Below, piece after piece: positions 25,887-36,256 of a DNA stretch of 64,000 nucleotides. The stretch is taken from the NCBI GenBank assembly GCA_023228045.1, contig JALOBY010000004.1:1-64000 (forward strand), written 5' to 3'. Below the pieces are notes generated by a model, which worked only from the letters and a program-made list of their open reading frames with translations, was not told the DNA's origin and did no database searches. Positions within the stretch are counted from its first letter, which is position 1, and each line of letters opens with the position of its first letter. A program made the position numbers and the translations under genes. This DNA comes from Endomicrobiales bacterium. Its GTDB lineage: Bacteria; Elusimicrobiota; Endomicrobiia; Endomicrobiales; JALOBY01.

Positions 25887-27656
25887 CTACTTCCTGCCAA
25901 AGAACTTATCCATCTCTAATCGTGTTATTTGCTTTAGCGTTGGTCTGCCATGCGGGCAGGTAAACGGGTGCAAACATTTTAAAAGGTTTTTTACCAATGC
26001 TTCCATTTCTATTGTAGTCATAAACTCAGAGGCCTTTATGCTTGCCGTACAGGCACTTTTAGCAATTTTTTCAATTTTTTCTGATTTGGAAATTTTAATG
26101 TTTTCGCTAAGTGCTTGAAGAGCGCTTAAAAGCACTGCTTTTGCATTTGGGTCAAAGCCAAGTGCCGAAGGTATTGCGCTTATTTTAGCTGTTTTTAAGC
26201 CAAATGGTTCAACTTTTATTCCTAATTCCGATAAATTATCAAAGTTTTCTTCAAGCAATGTATATTGGCTTTGCGGTAGCTCTATTGTTATTGGGATAAG
26301 CAGGTTTTGAATTGAAATACTGCCTTGTGTAATTTGTTGAAAATACTTTTCAAACATTATGCGTTCATGCGCGGCATGCTGGTCAATAAGAAGCAAGGCA
26401 TCGTCTTTTTGCGCAAGAATATACATTTTAAATAATTGACCAATGATTTTTATTCCAGCACCATCAATGTTTGAATTAGTTGCATCTTTTAATGTTGTGT
26501 TTTGTGCATTATCTTGAGCAGCAATATAGTTGTGGCTTATCTCATTTTCTTTATAAGTATAGGGTTGGTTAGCCAAAATAGCATCTTTCACATTAAATTT
26601 TGCAAAATTTTGTGAGTAATGCGTTTTATCAGTTGGTTGCTCTGTGGAAATTGCTTGTGAAATTGTTCCGCTACCAAAAATTGCGGTTTTAATTGCAGTA
26701 AGTAAAAACGAGTGCAGCTCTTGTTCTTTTGAAAACTTTATTTCCCGTTTTGTTGGGTGAATATTTACATCTATAAACTCAGGGTTGATATCCATCAGTA
26801 GTAAAGCGGCAGGGTGCGCTTTTTCTGGCAGGTTTGGCCTGTATGCTTGGTAAAAGGCGTGCATTAGTGATTTTGTGAATTTTACCGGGCGTTTATTTAC
26901 GAACAAAAGTTGATAGTCTTTCGTTGGCATAAACATACCCTGCTTTGCGCAAAAACCAGTTAATGAAACAAATGGGTGCGTGGCGTTTACCGAAGTAAGC
27001 TTTGATGCAAATTCTTTTCCGTAAATATCTAAAATTCTTTCAAAAGTTGAGTTCGTTGCGGTTGTTTGAAAAATAGTTTTTTCATCAATAATTAGCGTAA
27101 AAGACACTTCTTTATTGGCAATAGCTATTTCTTCAACTGTTTTTATTATGTGGTGTTTTTCGGTGTTTTCAGATTTTAAAAATTTCTCACGGGCAGGAGT
27201 GTTAAAAAATAAATCGTATACTTCGGCTATGGTGCCCTGCGCACAAGCTGCGGCGCGACTTTCTTTAATTTTACCGCCAGATAGTTTTATTTCCCATCCA
27301 CTATCCCAACCAACAGGCCTGCTTTTTAAAGTGAAGTTTGAAACTGCTGCAATAGATGCGAGTGCCTCGCCGCGAAAACCAAAAGTGGAAATTGTAAATA
27401 GGTCTGGATAAGCAGCAATTTTGCTTGTGGCATGGCGTGTTACAGAAAGCATTAAATCTGCCCTGTCCATGCCTATGCCATCGTCACGAACACGCAAAAG
27501 TTTTTTGCCGGTATTTAAAACTTCTATCTCAATAGTTTTCGCCTTTGCATCAATAGAGTTTTCAACAAGTTCTTTTATTACATTTGCCGGGCGATCAATT
27601 ACCTCTCCTGCGGCTATTTTATTGATTGTTTCTTCTGAGAGTATTTTTATTGGCAT
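25887..27656 (-). CDS. mutL: DNA mismatch repair protein MutL (endonuclease type)
   Basis: The 589-residue protein has the GHKL ATPase N-terminus (KIAAGEVIDRPANVIKELVENS, DDGIGM, GFRGEALASI). A poorly conserved linker lies near residues 320-400. The C-terminal dimer domain carries LIDQHAAHERIMFE, matching the DQHA-x2-E-x4-E metal site of nicking MutL proteins, and the CPHGRP zinc motif near the end. So it should cut the daughter strand itself, without MutH. It follows mutS by 38 bases. Confidence 0.95.
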   Translation of the reverse strand: MPIKILSEETINKIAAGEVIDRPANVIKELVENSIDAKAKTIEIEVLNTGKKLLRVRDDGIGMDRADLMLSVTRHATSKIAAYPDLFTISTFGFRGEALASIAAVSNFTLKSRPVGWDSGWEIKLSGGKIKESRAAACAQGTIAEVYDLFFNTPAREKFLKSENTEKHHIIKTVEEIAIANKEVSFTLIIDEKTIFQTTATNSTFERILDIYGKEFASKLTSVNATHPFVSLTGFCAKQGMFMPTKDYQLLFVNKRPVKFTKSLMHAFYQAYRPNLPEKAHPAALLLMDINPEFIDVNIHPTKREIKFSKEQELHSFLLTAIKTAIFGSGTISQAISTEQPTDKTHYSQNFAKFNVKDAILANQPYTYKENEISHNYIAAQDNAQNTTLKDATNSNIDGAGIKIIGQLFKMYILAQKDDALLLIDQHAAHERIMFEKYFQQITQGSISIQNLLIPITIELPQSQYTLLEENFDNLSELGIKVEPFGLKTAKISAIPSALGFDPNAKAVLLSALQALSENIKISKSEKIEKIAKSACTASIKASEFMTTIEMEALVKNLLKCLHPFTCPHGRPTLKQITRLEMDKFFGRK

Positions 27657-27694
27657 AATGGGGGTACTTAATTTTCAGAGCAAAAGATTTTTTT

Positions 27695-30343
27695 CTATTT
27701 AGTGAGGCGGTTTTTTAGTTCAAGCAGATATTTAAACGCCTCTATTGGTGTAATGTTCTCTAAATCAACACTTTTCAATTCTAACATAATATCCGACAAA
27801 AATGAAGTATTTTCTTTAACTTGCATGGGTTTATAGTTTAAGCTTAATTGTGGGCTGTTGTTGCCAATATTCTTTTCGGATAGAGGCAACTTGGTTTCAA
27901 GTTCAGCAAGTGTTTTTGATGCTTTTTTTATTACCAAGTCAGGCAGACCTGCAAGTTTTGCTACATGGATACCATAAGAGCGGTCAGCGGCACCAGGTAT
28001 TATTTTGTGAAGGAATATTACTTCCCCCTGCCATTCTTTAACTTCAATGTTAAAGTTTGTTATACCTTCATTAGTTTGTGCCATATTTGTAAGTTCAAAG
28101 TAGTGTGTTGCAAATAGTACTTTAGGGCCTGCGCCATTTTTGATTCTTGGCAAATTTAAATATTCGACAACGGCTTTTGCTATGGAAATACCGTCGTAAG
28201 TAGATGTACCCCTGCCAACCTCGTCTAAAATAATTAAACTCCGCTGAGTGAATTGGTTTAATATGTGCGCTGTTTCGCGCATTTCTACCATAAATGTGCT
28301 TTCCCCACCAGCTAAGTTATCACCAGAGCCGATGCGCGTAAATATTTTATCTACGATGCTCAAATTTGCCTGCTGTGCAGGTACAAATGAGCCAATTTGC
28401 GCAAGTATGCAAATTAGCGCAACCTGGCGCAGGTATGTAGATTTGCCTGCCATATTGGGCCCTGTAATAAGCATAAGGTGGTTTTCATGCCCGTCTAATA
28501 AAGTGTCATTTGGCACAAAAGAGCCGCTTTTAATATGTTTTTCAATTACCGCATGGCGACCATCGGTAATATTAATTTGTAACAAGTCGTTTAATTGTGG
28601 TTTTACATAGTTGTTTAGAGTCGCCACCCATGATAATGATACAAAAAAATCTAACTCCGCAATTGAGCTTGCGCATTTACGCAATTCTTGGGCATGTGTT
28701 AAAATTTCCTGTTTTAGTATGTTAAATAAAAATAGTTCTAACTTAATTATTTTATCTTCAGCGGTTAATACTTTTTCTTCAAACGCCTTAAGCTCAGGGG
28801 TAATAAAGCGTTCACCGCCGGTTACAGTTTGTTTTCTTATGTAATGCTGCGGAGTAAGGTGAAGGTATGACTTTGTTATTTCAATATAGTAGCCATAAAC
28901 TGATGTGTAACCAACTTTTAAGGAGGTTATTCCAGTTTTTTGTTTCTCTGTGCTTTCAATTTCGGATATTAATTTTTTTGTGTCTGTTCTTAAGGCGTTA
29001 AGCTCATCTAATTCCTGATTAAAACCAGTTTTAATTATCCCACCCATTTTAAAGTTTATAGGAGGTTCGGGGTTAATGGTTTGCTCAATTATTTGGGCAA
29101 CATCAATTTTTATATTTATATCTTCTTTTATTTCAGATATTGTTTTTGGTAACGATAAAATACCAGCTGGGATAAGAGTTTGTTTTATTTCTACTGTGGC
29201 ATCAAGTGATGCTTTTAGGCCAAGCAATTCGCGGGGGTTTACTGTGTTTGAGGCAATGCGGCCAAGAATTCTTTCAATGTCAGATATTTTTTTTAGGCAT
29301 TCGCTGATTGTTTTTCTGACAAGTGTATTTTCAACAAAAAATTCAACGGCGTTTTGGCGTGCTTTTATTTCCTCTAAAGATAGAAGTGGTTTTAGCAATC
29401 GCGAACGCAGCATTCTTGCGCCCATTGGTGTTAGAGTTTTGTCTATTACTTCAAGCAGCGACCCTTGAATGCTTTGAGTGGTAAGAGCGCGTACGAGTTC
29501 TAAATTCTTTATGGCAGTTTCGTCAAGAGACATAAAGTTATCTAAGCTGTAGTAGCGGATGTTTGAAAGGTTTGGCAAGTTGGATAATTGAGTGTTTTCT
29601 ATATAAGCAAGTAGTGCGGCACACGCGCCGGCTGAAAGTGGTTTAGTGTCTAAACCAAATGGTTGTAGCGAGTGAATTTTGTAACTTTGTTTTATTTTTT
29701 CTTGCGCTCGCTCTATGGAAAATAAATAACTTTCAACTGGTGTTATTGCTGCAGAAGTTTCCTTTAATGTTTGCAAAGTTTTAGAGCAGGTGAAATGTTT
29801 TGATATTAAAATTTCATTTGCTTGTGTTTTGGCAAGTTCTTGCAAAACAATGTTTTTGCTTGCCTGTGTAGTAAAAAATTCACCTGTTGAAATGTCAACA
29901 AAAGCAACTCCTACTTCGTTTTGACTATCTGTCTGGTTTTTGTCGTTGCTAAAACAAAGCGCGGCCAAGTAGTTATTAACTTTTGCGGAGAGAAGATTTT
30001 CTTCTAAAATTGTACCGGGTGTTATAAGGCGAACAACATCTCGTTTAACAATTTTTTTGCCCGCACCCGGCTCTTCAAGTTGTTCGCAAATGGCAACTTT
30101 TTTCCCAGCCTTTACAAGTTTTTGCAGGTAGCCATTTATCGCGTGATATGGCACGCCGCACATTGGCGTATTGGTTCTTTTAGTTAGCGTAACTTCTAAA
30201 ATTGGCGCGGCTTCAATTGCATCATTACCAAACATTTCATAAAAATCACCCAAGCGAAAAAAAACAATCGCAAATGGGTAGCGATCTTTTATTTCCTGAT
30301 ATTGGCGCATTAAGGGTGTTTGGTTATTAAGTTTGTTATCCAT
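27695..30343 (-). CDS. mutS: DNA mismatch repair protein MutS
   Basis: The 882-residue length is standard. The mismatch-reading motif FFRLGDFYEMFGNDA is near residue 28. The ATPase has GPNMAGKSTYLRQ, then DEVGRGTSTYDG and FATHYFELT. The start overlaps the end of the slt gene by 34 bases, which couples the two. It forms the repair pair with the MutL encoded next. Confidence 0.97.
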   Translation of the reverse strand: MDNKLNNQTPLMRQYQEIKDRYPFAIVFFRLGDFYEMFGNDAIEAAPILEVTLTKRTNTPMCGVPYHAINGYLQKLVKAGKKVAICEQLEEPGAGKKIVKRDVVRLITPGTILEENLLSAKVNNYLAALCFSNDKNQTDSQNEVGVAFVDISTGEFFTTQASKNIVLQELAKTQANEILISKHFTCSKTLQTLKETSAAITPVESYLFSIERAQEKIKQSYKIHSLQPFGLDTKPLSAGACAALLAYIENTQLSNLPNLSNIRYYSLDNFMSLDETAIKNLELVRALTTQSIQGSLLEVIDKTLTPMGARMLRSRLLKPLLSLEEIKARQNAVEFFVENTLVRKTISECLKKISDIERILGRIASNTVNPRELLGLKASLDATVEIKQTLIPAGILSLPKTISEIKEDINIKIDVAQIIEQTINPEPPINFKMGGIIKTGFNQELDELNALRTDTKKLISEIESTEKQKTGITSLKVGYTSVYGYYIEITKSYLHLTPQHYIRKQTVTGGERFITPELKAFEEKVLTAEDKIIKLELFLFNILKQEILTHAQELRKCASSIAELDFFVSLSWVATLNNYVKPQLNDLLQINITDGRHAVIEKHIKSGSFVPNDTLLDGHENHLMLITGPNMAGKSTYLRQVALICILAQIGSFVPAQQANLSIVDKIFTRIGSGDNLAGGESTFMVEMRETAHILNQFTQRSLIILDEVGRGTSTYDGISIAKAVVEYLNLPRIKNGAGPKVLFATHYFELTNMAQTNEGITNFNIEVKEWQGEVIFLHKIIPGAADRSYGIHVAKLAGLPDLVIKKASKTLAELETKLPLSEKNIGNNSPQLSLNYKPMQVKENTSFLSDIMLELKSVDLENITPIEAFKYLLELKNRLTK

Positions 30344-30876
30344 TTTTCTATTCTTTTAAATAGGTTATATGTTCTAAGAACCTTAGATACATAGTTTTTT
30401 GTTTCCGCAAACGGTATATTTTTTATATTAGTTTTAATGCTTTCGTCTTTTTTTAACCAGTTTGAAACATTGCCAGAACCAGCATTGTAAGCCGCCAATG
30501 CAAGTGTTTTGTTGCCATCAAACATTGTAAGAAGTTTTTTTAGATAATAAACTCCAAGGCGAATGTTGGTTTTTGGGTTTTCAAGGTCTTTGTATAAACT
30601 TTTTTCCCCAAGCTCATCAGATAGTTCTTGAGCAGTTTCTGGCATTAGCTGCATTAAGCCAACAGCTCCATTTTTTGAATGCGCACTATAAATAAATTTT
30701 GATTCAACTGCAATAACAGCATTAACAAACAGTGGGTCAACTTTATTTAATTTAGCATATTTTTGCACTTCTTTTTGAAATAATAGGTTGTTTGCTATGT
30801 GACGCGGCATATTGGAAATAAAAAAAAGTACAATAAAGAAAACTATAAGAATTAGTGAAATAATAATTTTTTTCAA
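30310..30876 (-). CDS. Lytic transglycosylase (Slt type)
   Basis: The 188-residue protein has an N-terminal membrane helix (about residues 4-22) and a GH23/SLT domain. AVIAVESKF holds the catalytic glutamate, and GAVGLMQLMPETA and LALAAYNAGSGNV are family motifs. It should cleave the peptidoglycan glycan strand in the periplasm while membrane-tethered. It is coupled to miaB (4-base overlap) and to mutS. Confidence 0.92.
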   Translation of the reverse strand: MKKIIISLILIVFFIVLFFISNMPRHIANNLLFQKEVQKYAKLNKVDPLFVNAVIAVESKFIYSAHSKNGAVGLMQLMPETAQELSDELGEKSLYKDLENPKTNIRLGVYYLKKLLTMFDGNKTLALAAYNAGSGNVSNWLKKDESIKTNIKNIPFAETKNYVSKVLRTYNLFKRIEKWITNLITKHP

Positions 30877-32192
30877 GATGTAATAATTCCTGATAGAGTA
30901 TTTACTTTTGAGTCGGTTATTTCAACCGAAACAATTTTGCCGATAAGCTGTGGCGCCGATTGAGCAGAATCCACATAAACTTTTATGTTAGAAAAAGTTC
31001 TGCCGATGGCTTTTGAGTTTTTCTGTGTTTCAATAAGCACTTCTTGTTTTGTTCCTATAAGTTTAGCGTTCTTTTTTTCATTAGTTAGGTTTGCTGCTTC
31101 TAAAAATATTTTATGGCGTGCTTCTTTTTCTTCTCTGGTAATCGTTTCTTTAAGTAATGCCGACTTTGTGCCTTTACGCGGTGAATATTTAAAGGCATAA
31201 ATTAAGTCAAATTGTAGTTCTTTTATTGCGTTGAGTGTCGCATTAAAATCGTTCTCTGTTTCACCTGGAAAGCCAATTATTATATCGGTAGTTAAGGAAA
31301 TATCTGGTTTTTGCTTGCGTAATTTATTTATAATTTCTTTGTAATGTTCGTATGTGTAATTGCGGTTCATTGCCATTAAAACGCTATCAGAGGCCGACTG
31401 CAATGGCAAGTGAATATGATTGCAAACTTTTGGCAATGAACCAATGGTATTTATAAGTTTATCGGAAAAATCTTTTGGATGGTTTGACATAAAACGAATA
31501 CGTTTAATTTCTTTTATTGAGTGTATTTGAGTAAGCAGGTCTGAAAAATCAATGGTTTTCCCATTAGAATCTTTGCCTTTGTAAGAGTTAACATTTTGGC
31601 CTAAAAGTGTGATTTCTTTTACTCCATTTTTGGCAAGCCTATTTATTTCAGATAAAATTTCAGGTAGGTCAATTGAAACTTCAGGCCCGCGCACATAAGG
31701 TACAACGCAGTAAGCGCAGTAGTTATTGCATCCTCGCATAATGTTTAGGAATGCTGCAATTTTTGATGGCTGATGAGTAGGCACGCGTAACTCTGTATTG
31801 CGTTCGGGAGTTTCATTAGCAAGCAGGTGCCCAAAATTTTCTTCAAATATATCGCCAAAGCGTGGCATACTTTTTGCGCCAATTACAAGGTCAATTATTG
31901 GAAGGCGGCCTTTAACGGTGTTGCCAAGCAGTTCTGCCGAACAACCAACCATAATTATAACTAGCTCAGGGTTTGTAATTTTAAGAGGTTTTAATCGCCC
32001 AATGTACGATATGGCTCGCTCTTCTGCGTGCTCGCGAACTGAGCAGGTGTTTATAATAATAAAGTCGGCATCTTCTTTATTTTGTGTTTGAATAATGCCT
32101 TTTGAAGTAAGCCAAAGCGCGGCTGCATCTGAGTCGGCCATATTCATTTGGCAACCAAAAGTTTGAATAAAAAATGTTTTGTTATTTTTCAT
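30873..32192 (-). CDS. miaB: tRNA-2-methylthio-N6-dimethylallyladenosine synthase
   Basis: The 439-residue radical-SAM methylthiotransferase has the UPF0004 cysteines (FGCQMN, INTCSVREHAEER, VGCSAE), the radical SAM CNNYCAYCVVPYVRG and a C-terminal TRAM domain. The SVREHAE context marks MiaB rather than RimO or MtaB. No Shine-Dalgarno site is seen; a promoter just upstream would put the transcript start at the ATG. Confidence 0.95.
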   Translation of the reverse strand: MKNNKTFFIQTFGCQMNMADSDAAALWLTSKGIIQTQNKEDADFIIINTCSVREHAEERAISYIGRLKPLKITNPELVIIMVGCSAELLGNTVKGRLPIIDLVIGAKSMPRFGDIFEENFGHLLANETPERNTELRVPTHQPSKIAAFLNIMRGCNNYCAYCVVPYVRGPEVSIDLPEILSEINRLAKNGVKEITLLGQNVNSYKGKDSNGKTIDFSDLLTQIHSIKEIKRIRFMSNHPKDFSDKLINTIGSLPKVCNHIHLPLQSASDSVLMAMNRNYTYEHYKEIINKLRKQKPDISLTTDIIIGFPGETENDFNATLNAIKELQFDLIYAFKYSPRKGTKSALLKETITREEKEARHKIFLEAANLTNEKKNAKLIGTKQEVLIETQKNSKAIGRTFSNIKVYVDSAQSAPQLIGKIVSVEITDSKVNTLSGIITS

Positions 32193-32199
32193 TTGGCGT

Positions 32200-32230
32200 A
32201 TTTTAGCAATTTAGATTTTATTATTGTCAA
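32200..32230 (-). promoter_or_regulatory. Promoter of miaB, predicted leaderless
   Basis: TTGACA (32225-32230), a 19-base spacer and an extended -10 TGCTAAAAT (TAAAAT at 32200-32205) are read on the minus strand. Only 7 bases separate the -10 from the ATG, so transcription would start at or one base before it. Confidence 0.55.
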
Positions 32231-32234
32231 ACTT

Positions 32235-33527
32235 TTAAATATTTTTAATGTTCCCAGCTTTAGTGTTTTTGGCGGCACTAAAACCTGCAAGATAGCCGGT
32301 AGAAAATGCTTCTTGTAAATTAAAGCCGCCTGTTATTGCCGCAAGGTCTAAAACCTCGCCGCAAAAATATATTGCGCTATTTTTGTGCGACTGTAAAGTT
32401 TGTGGGTTTATTTCATCTAAATTTACCCCGCCGCAGGTAATGGTTGCCTCTTCTATTGGTCGCGGTTTTGTTATGGGTACAACGAAGTTAGTAAATAGCG
32501 ATGCAACTTTTGTAACTTCATTTTTATTAAGTGAGGCACATGACTTTGTTTTAATTTCATAGCACATATCGGCAATTACCGGGGCTAGAGTGCGTGGTAG
32601 AACAATTTCTAAATACCGCCAAAGAGTTCTTGGCCCTGCGCTAGTTAGTTCCCTTTGTAATTGCATAGGAAATTCGTTTGCGTATTGGGGTTTTAGGTTT
32701 ATAGATATATCAACCGTTTTCCCCTGTGATAGAGCATTTACTGCAATATGGCTAAGTATAAGTATTTTTGGACCAGATACTCCAAAGTGCGTAAATAACA
32801 AATCTCCAATTTGTGAAGTTACAACTTTGCCATCTATTAATACCGATATATTAATTTTTTTTAATGTGAGTCCCTGAAGGTCTTTTATAAATCTTGCATT
32901 TGATTCAAGCGGTACAAGTCCTGGTAAAAGTGGAGTTATGCTGTGGCCGCATTGTTGCGCAAGTTTATATCCAGTTCCTGTGGAGCCGGTTTGTGGGTAT
33001 GATAGGCCGCCTGTTGCAATAATTATTGTTTTTGCAGGGAATGTTGAGTTATTGGTTAGTTTAACTCCAGTTACTTTTTGCTCATCTTCCTCAGAAAATG
33101 TAAGTGTTTCAACTTCACTGTTGTGCAGTATGCGTACATGGTTTTCTTCTGCATATTTGCGCAGCGCGTTAAGTACGCTAAGTGCTTGATCATTTTCAGG
33201 AAAAACTTTACCGTCCGGGTCTATGCGCGTAGGCACACCGTAGCGGTCTAAGAAAGTTATCAAGTCGGTATTTGAAAACGCGCTAAAAGAAGGGTAAAGA
33301 AAGTTTCCGTTTTTACCAAAGGCGTTTATAAACTCATTTTGTTCGGCATTGTTTGTAATGTTGCATCGTCCACCACCAGTAAGCAACAGCTTAGCACCAA
33401 TGCGATATGTTTTTTCTAACAGAAGTGTTTTTGCGCCAAGTGCCGCCGCACTGCCAGCCGCCATAAGCCCTGCAGGGCCACCGCCAACTACAATTACATC
33501 ATAAACCGGCAAATATTTGTTTTGCAT
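32235..33527 (-). CDS. HI0933/YhiN (BaiN-like) flavoprotein oxidoreductase
   Basis: The 430-residue protein has an FAD-binding start (DVIVVGGGPAGLMAAG), LTGGGRCNITN, IIATGGLSYPQTGSTGTGY, GVNLDEINPQTLQSH, and the C-terminal FCGEVLDLAAITGGFNLQEAFSTGY. These define the HI0933-like family. The physiological substrate is unsettled. No operon partner is close. Confidence 0.87.
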   Translation of the reverse strand: MQNKYLPVYDVIVVGGGPAGLMAAGSAAALGAKTLLLEKTYRIGAKLLLTGGGRCNITNNAEQNEFINAFGKNGNFLYPSFSAFSNTDLITFLDRYGVPTRIDPDGKVFPENDQALSVLNALRKYAEENHVRILHNSEVETLTFSEEDEQKVTGVKLTNNSTFPAKTIIIATGGLSYPQTGSTGTGYKLAQQCGHSITPLLPGLVPLESNARFIKDLQGLTLKKINISVLIDGKVVTSQIGDLLFTHFGVSGPKILILSHIAVNALSQGKTVDISINLKPQYANEFPMQLQRELTSAGPRTLWRYLEIVLPRTLAPVIADMCYEIKTKSCASLNKNEVTKVASLFTNFVVPITKPRPIEEATITCGGVNLDEINPQTLQSHKNSAIYFCGEVLDLAAITGGFNLQEAFSTGYLAGFSAAKNTKAGNIKNI

Positions 33528-33618
33528 AAATTATTTAGTTGAGTTTAGAAATTATTCTTGACAAAATAGGTGTGGTGTTGCAATGAAAAAAAGTTAGAAC
33601 AAAATAATTTTAAGTGGT

Positions 33619-35223
33619 TTATTGAATATATTTGTTTGTTATTGGCATTCTTCTGTCTCTGCCAAATGCCTTTGGAGTAATTTTTATGCCCGGTGGCGCT
33701 TGCCTGCGCTTGTACTCACTTTTATCTACCAAAGAAAGTACTTTTTTAACGGTAGCTTTATCAAAACCTTTTTTTGTTATGTTATCAAAACCTGCATCTT
33801 TTTCAATATAGAGTTCCAAAATTTTATCTAAAATTGAATACTCTGGAAGCGAGTCTGAGTCCTTTTGGTTTGCGCGCAACTCTGCGGTAGGGGCCTTTGT
33901 AAGAATTCTTTTTGGTATTACGCAATCAAATCTATTTCTATAATTTGAAAGTTCGTAAACAAGCATTTTAGGCACATCTTTTATTACAGCAAAGCCGCCG
34001 GCCATATCACCATATAGTGTTGCATACCCTGTGCTCATTTCCGACTTGTTGCCAGTTGTTAAAACTAAGTGTCCGAATTTGTTTGATATTGCCATAAGCA
34101 GGTTTCCGCGTATGCGTGCCTGTAAATTTTCTTCTGCAATGCCGGTTTTAGTGCTTTTAAAAATAGGCGCAAGCATTTTTATATAAATGTCAAAAATTTC
34201 TTTTATGGGAATTGTTAAAAGTTTTATACCAAGGTTTTTTGCAAGCATTGTGGCATCTTGCAATGATGCTTTAGAAGAAAAACAAGAAGGCATAAACACA
34301 GCCGTAACATTTTCCTTGTCAAGTGCGTCTGCGGCAATTACGGCTACAAGTGCCGAGTCAATTCCACCGCTTAAACCAATTATAACCTTACCAAAACCAT
34401 TTTTACGAACATAATCTTTTACGCCAAGTTTTAGGGCCAAATAAATTTCTTGTATTTGTGGGAGTTTTGTTGCCAGGGCAGTGGTTGGTTTGCTTTGAGG
34501 TAAATCAAAAATAATCAGGTCTTCTTCAAAACACTTTCCTCTTGCAATTATTTTGCCACTTGAGTTTACAGCCATGCTGTAGCCATCAAAAACCAACTCA
34601 TCTTGAGCACCTACGGCATTTGCATAAACAATTGATACATTATTTTTTTTTGCTTGATTAGAAACAAGGGTTTCTCTTTTTGATATTTTACCGTGGTGGT
34701 ATGGCGAAGCGTTAAGCGTAAAAATAACCTTAGCGCCCATTAAAGAAAGTTTTTTTACAGGGCCATTGTCATACCAAATATCTTCACAAATACTTATGCC
34801 ACATTTTATGCCTGATATTAAAAAAATATGATTTTTCAAGCCACTTTGAAAGTACCGATTTTCATCAAAAACACCATAGTTTGGCAGTAGTTGCTTATGG
34901 TATATTGCACTAATTTGCCCTTTAGAAATAAGCGCAGCTGCATTAAAAAGCTTTGTACCTTTTTGGTCTACAAAGCCAACAATAGCGCGCAACTTTAACT
35001 TTGAGATTTTCTTTTTTAGGGTTTGAAGAGCTTTTAAATTATCGTCAATAAAACTTTTTTTAAATAACAGGTCTTCTGGTGGGTATCCACAGAGGGCAAG
35101 CTCTGGAAATACAACCACATCTGCATTTGCCTTTTGAGCTTTTTGGCACATAAGAACAATTAAATTAAGGTTTGCGCTTATGTCGCCAACAGTAGTGTTA
35201 ATTTGTGCTATAGCCACTTTCAT
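33619..35223 (-). CDS. nadE: Glutamine-dependent NAD+ synthetase
   Basis: The 534-residue protein is a fusion of a nitrilase-type glutaminase and an NAD synthetase. The glutaminase has FPELALCGYPPEDLL, a conserved Lys region, and the nucleophile Cys in GISICEDIWYD. The synthetase begins near residue 275 with the P-loop GLSGGIDSALVAVIAAD. It converts deamido-NAD to NAD using glutamine. It starts 2 bases after the release-factor-like gene. Confidence 0.95.
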   Translation of the reverse strand: MKVAIAQINTTVGDISANLNLIVLMCQKAQKANADVVVFPELALCGYPPEDLLFKKSFIDDNLKALQTLKKKISKLKLRAIVGFVDQKGTKLFNAAALISKGQISAIYHKQLLPNYGVFDENRYFQSGLKNHIFLISGIKCGISICEDIWYDNGPVKKLSLMGAKVIFTLNASPYHHGKISKRETLVSNQAKKNNVSIVYANAVGAQDELVFDGYSMAVNSSGKIIARGKCFEEDLIIFDLPQSKPTTALATKLPQIQEIYLALKLGVKDYVRKNGFGKVIIGLSGGIDSALVAVIAADALDKENVTAVFMPSCFSSKASLQDATMLAKNLGIKLLTIPIKEIFDIYIKMLAPIFKSTKTGIAEENLQARIRGNLLMAISNKFGHLVLTTGNKSEMSTGYATLYGDMAGGFAVIKDVPKMLVYELSNYRNRFDCVIPKRILTKAPTAELRANQKDSDSLPEYSILDKILELYIEKDAGFDNITKKGFDKATVKKVLSLVDKSEYKRRQAPPGIKITPKAFGRDRRMPITNKYIQ

Positions 35224-35225
35224 AG

Positions 35226-35639
35226 TTAGTAGTCAACCGCTTTGCGCATAGATTTTTTTTCAGACACAAACTTTTTTGTGGCAAGCATTTTTTCTTTTGA
35301 CCTTTTTGAGCGTTTTCGTTTTTGCCTACGAATTTTTTCTATTTTTTGTTGGACTTCAGCTTTTTTACCAAGAATGAGTGTCTCAATTTTTTCTGCCAAC
35401 AAGCGCCGCGCAAAAAAACGGTTTAGAATCTGGCTGCGTTCTTTTTGACACTTAACTTCAATACCGCTTGGTATGTGTCGCAAATAAACACAAGTGGCTG
35501 TTTTATTAACATTTTGCCCACCCTTGCCGCTTGAATGAATGAATTGTTCAAATATATCTAATTCTTTAATGCCTAAGGCAATAAATTTATCAGTAAGTTC
35601 TTTCTGCTTTGATGGAGTTATTCCAAAGTTTAAGTTCAT
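35226..35639 (-). CDS. Peptide chain release factor-like protein (GGQ domain)
   Basis: The 137-residue protein contains the GGQ catalytic loop (SSGKGGQNVNKTATCVYL). HIPSGIEVKCQKERSQILN follows, with a basic C-terminal tail (RRQKRKRSKRSKEK). It lacks the stop-codon-reading domain of RF1/RF2. By analogy with ArfB (YaeJ) and related small proteins it probably rescues stalled ribosomes, with the tail entering the empty mRNA channel. Confidence 0.88.
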   Translation of the reverse strand: MNLNFGITPSKQKELTDKFIALGIKELDIFEQFIHSSGKGGQNVNKTATCVYLRHIPSGIEVKCQKERSQILNRFFARRLLAEKIETLILGKKAEVQQKIEKIRRQKRKRSKRSKEKMLATKKFVSEKKSMRKAVDY

Positions 35640-35653
35640 TTTAGCAAAGTTGT

Positions 35654-36256
35654 TTATAAAATAGCGGCCTTTTTAAGATCTATTTTTAGTTGCTCGGGTG
35701 TTATGAAAACAACCGATTCAATGCCAAGTTTGCGCGCGGCTTCAACATTCCACTCCAAGTCATCAATGTAAAAAAGTTCCTGTGGTTTGCAGTTATAAAA
35801 ATCAATAACTTGCTTGTATATTTTTTCTTCTGGTTTTATTGTACGCATTTTGTATGAAAGATGGTAGTCGTTTAGCAAAGTTACTGCTGGATATTTATTA
35901 AGTGCGTATGGGAAGTGTAATGCATTTGTATTTGAAAGAAGGCCTAATCGATAGTTTTTTTTAAGTTCCATTAGTATTTTTTCTGTTTCTGGGATTGGTT
36001 TGAATATATCATTCCACATAGGAACAAAGTTATCAAAGGTTATGTTAAGTGAAAAATTAGTTGCGATTTTTTCAAAGAACTCATTCGGGGTTAGGTCTCC
36101 TCTATCAAAAGACTTATTGAGTGTGCCTTCAAAAACAAAATCAAATATTTTATAAGAGGTTTCATTGCAAAGCGCCGATATTTTTTTTGTGAACCGTGTA
36201 AGGTCGTAATCAATTATTACTTTGCCAAAGTCGAAAATAATTGCCCTTTTTTTCAT
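35654..36256 (-). CDS. HAD-family phosphatase, YihX-like
   Basis: The 200-residue protein has HAD motif I as IFDFGKVIIDYD, the form seen in YihX-type glucose-1-phosphatases. LLSNTNALHF (motif II), a lysine near KPEEKIYKQ and IDDLEWNVEAA (motifs III-IV) follow. The substrate is unknown. It overlaps the upstream hydrolase gene by 4 bases. Confidence 0.85.
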   Translation of the reverse strand: MKKRAIIFDFGKVIIDYDLTRFTKKISALCNETSYKIFDFVFEGTLNKSFDRGDLTPNEFFEKIATNFSLNITFDNFVPMWNDIFKPIPETEKILMELKKNYRLGLLSNTNALHFPYALNKYPAVTLLNDYHLSYKMRTIKPEEKIYKQVIDFYNCKPQELFYIDDLEWNVEAARKLGIESVVFITPEQLKIDLKKAAIL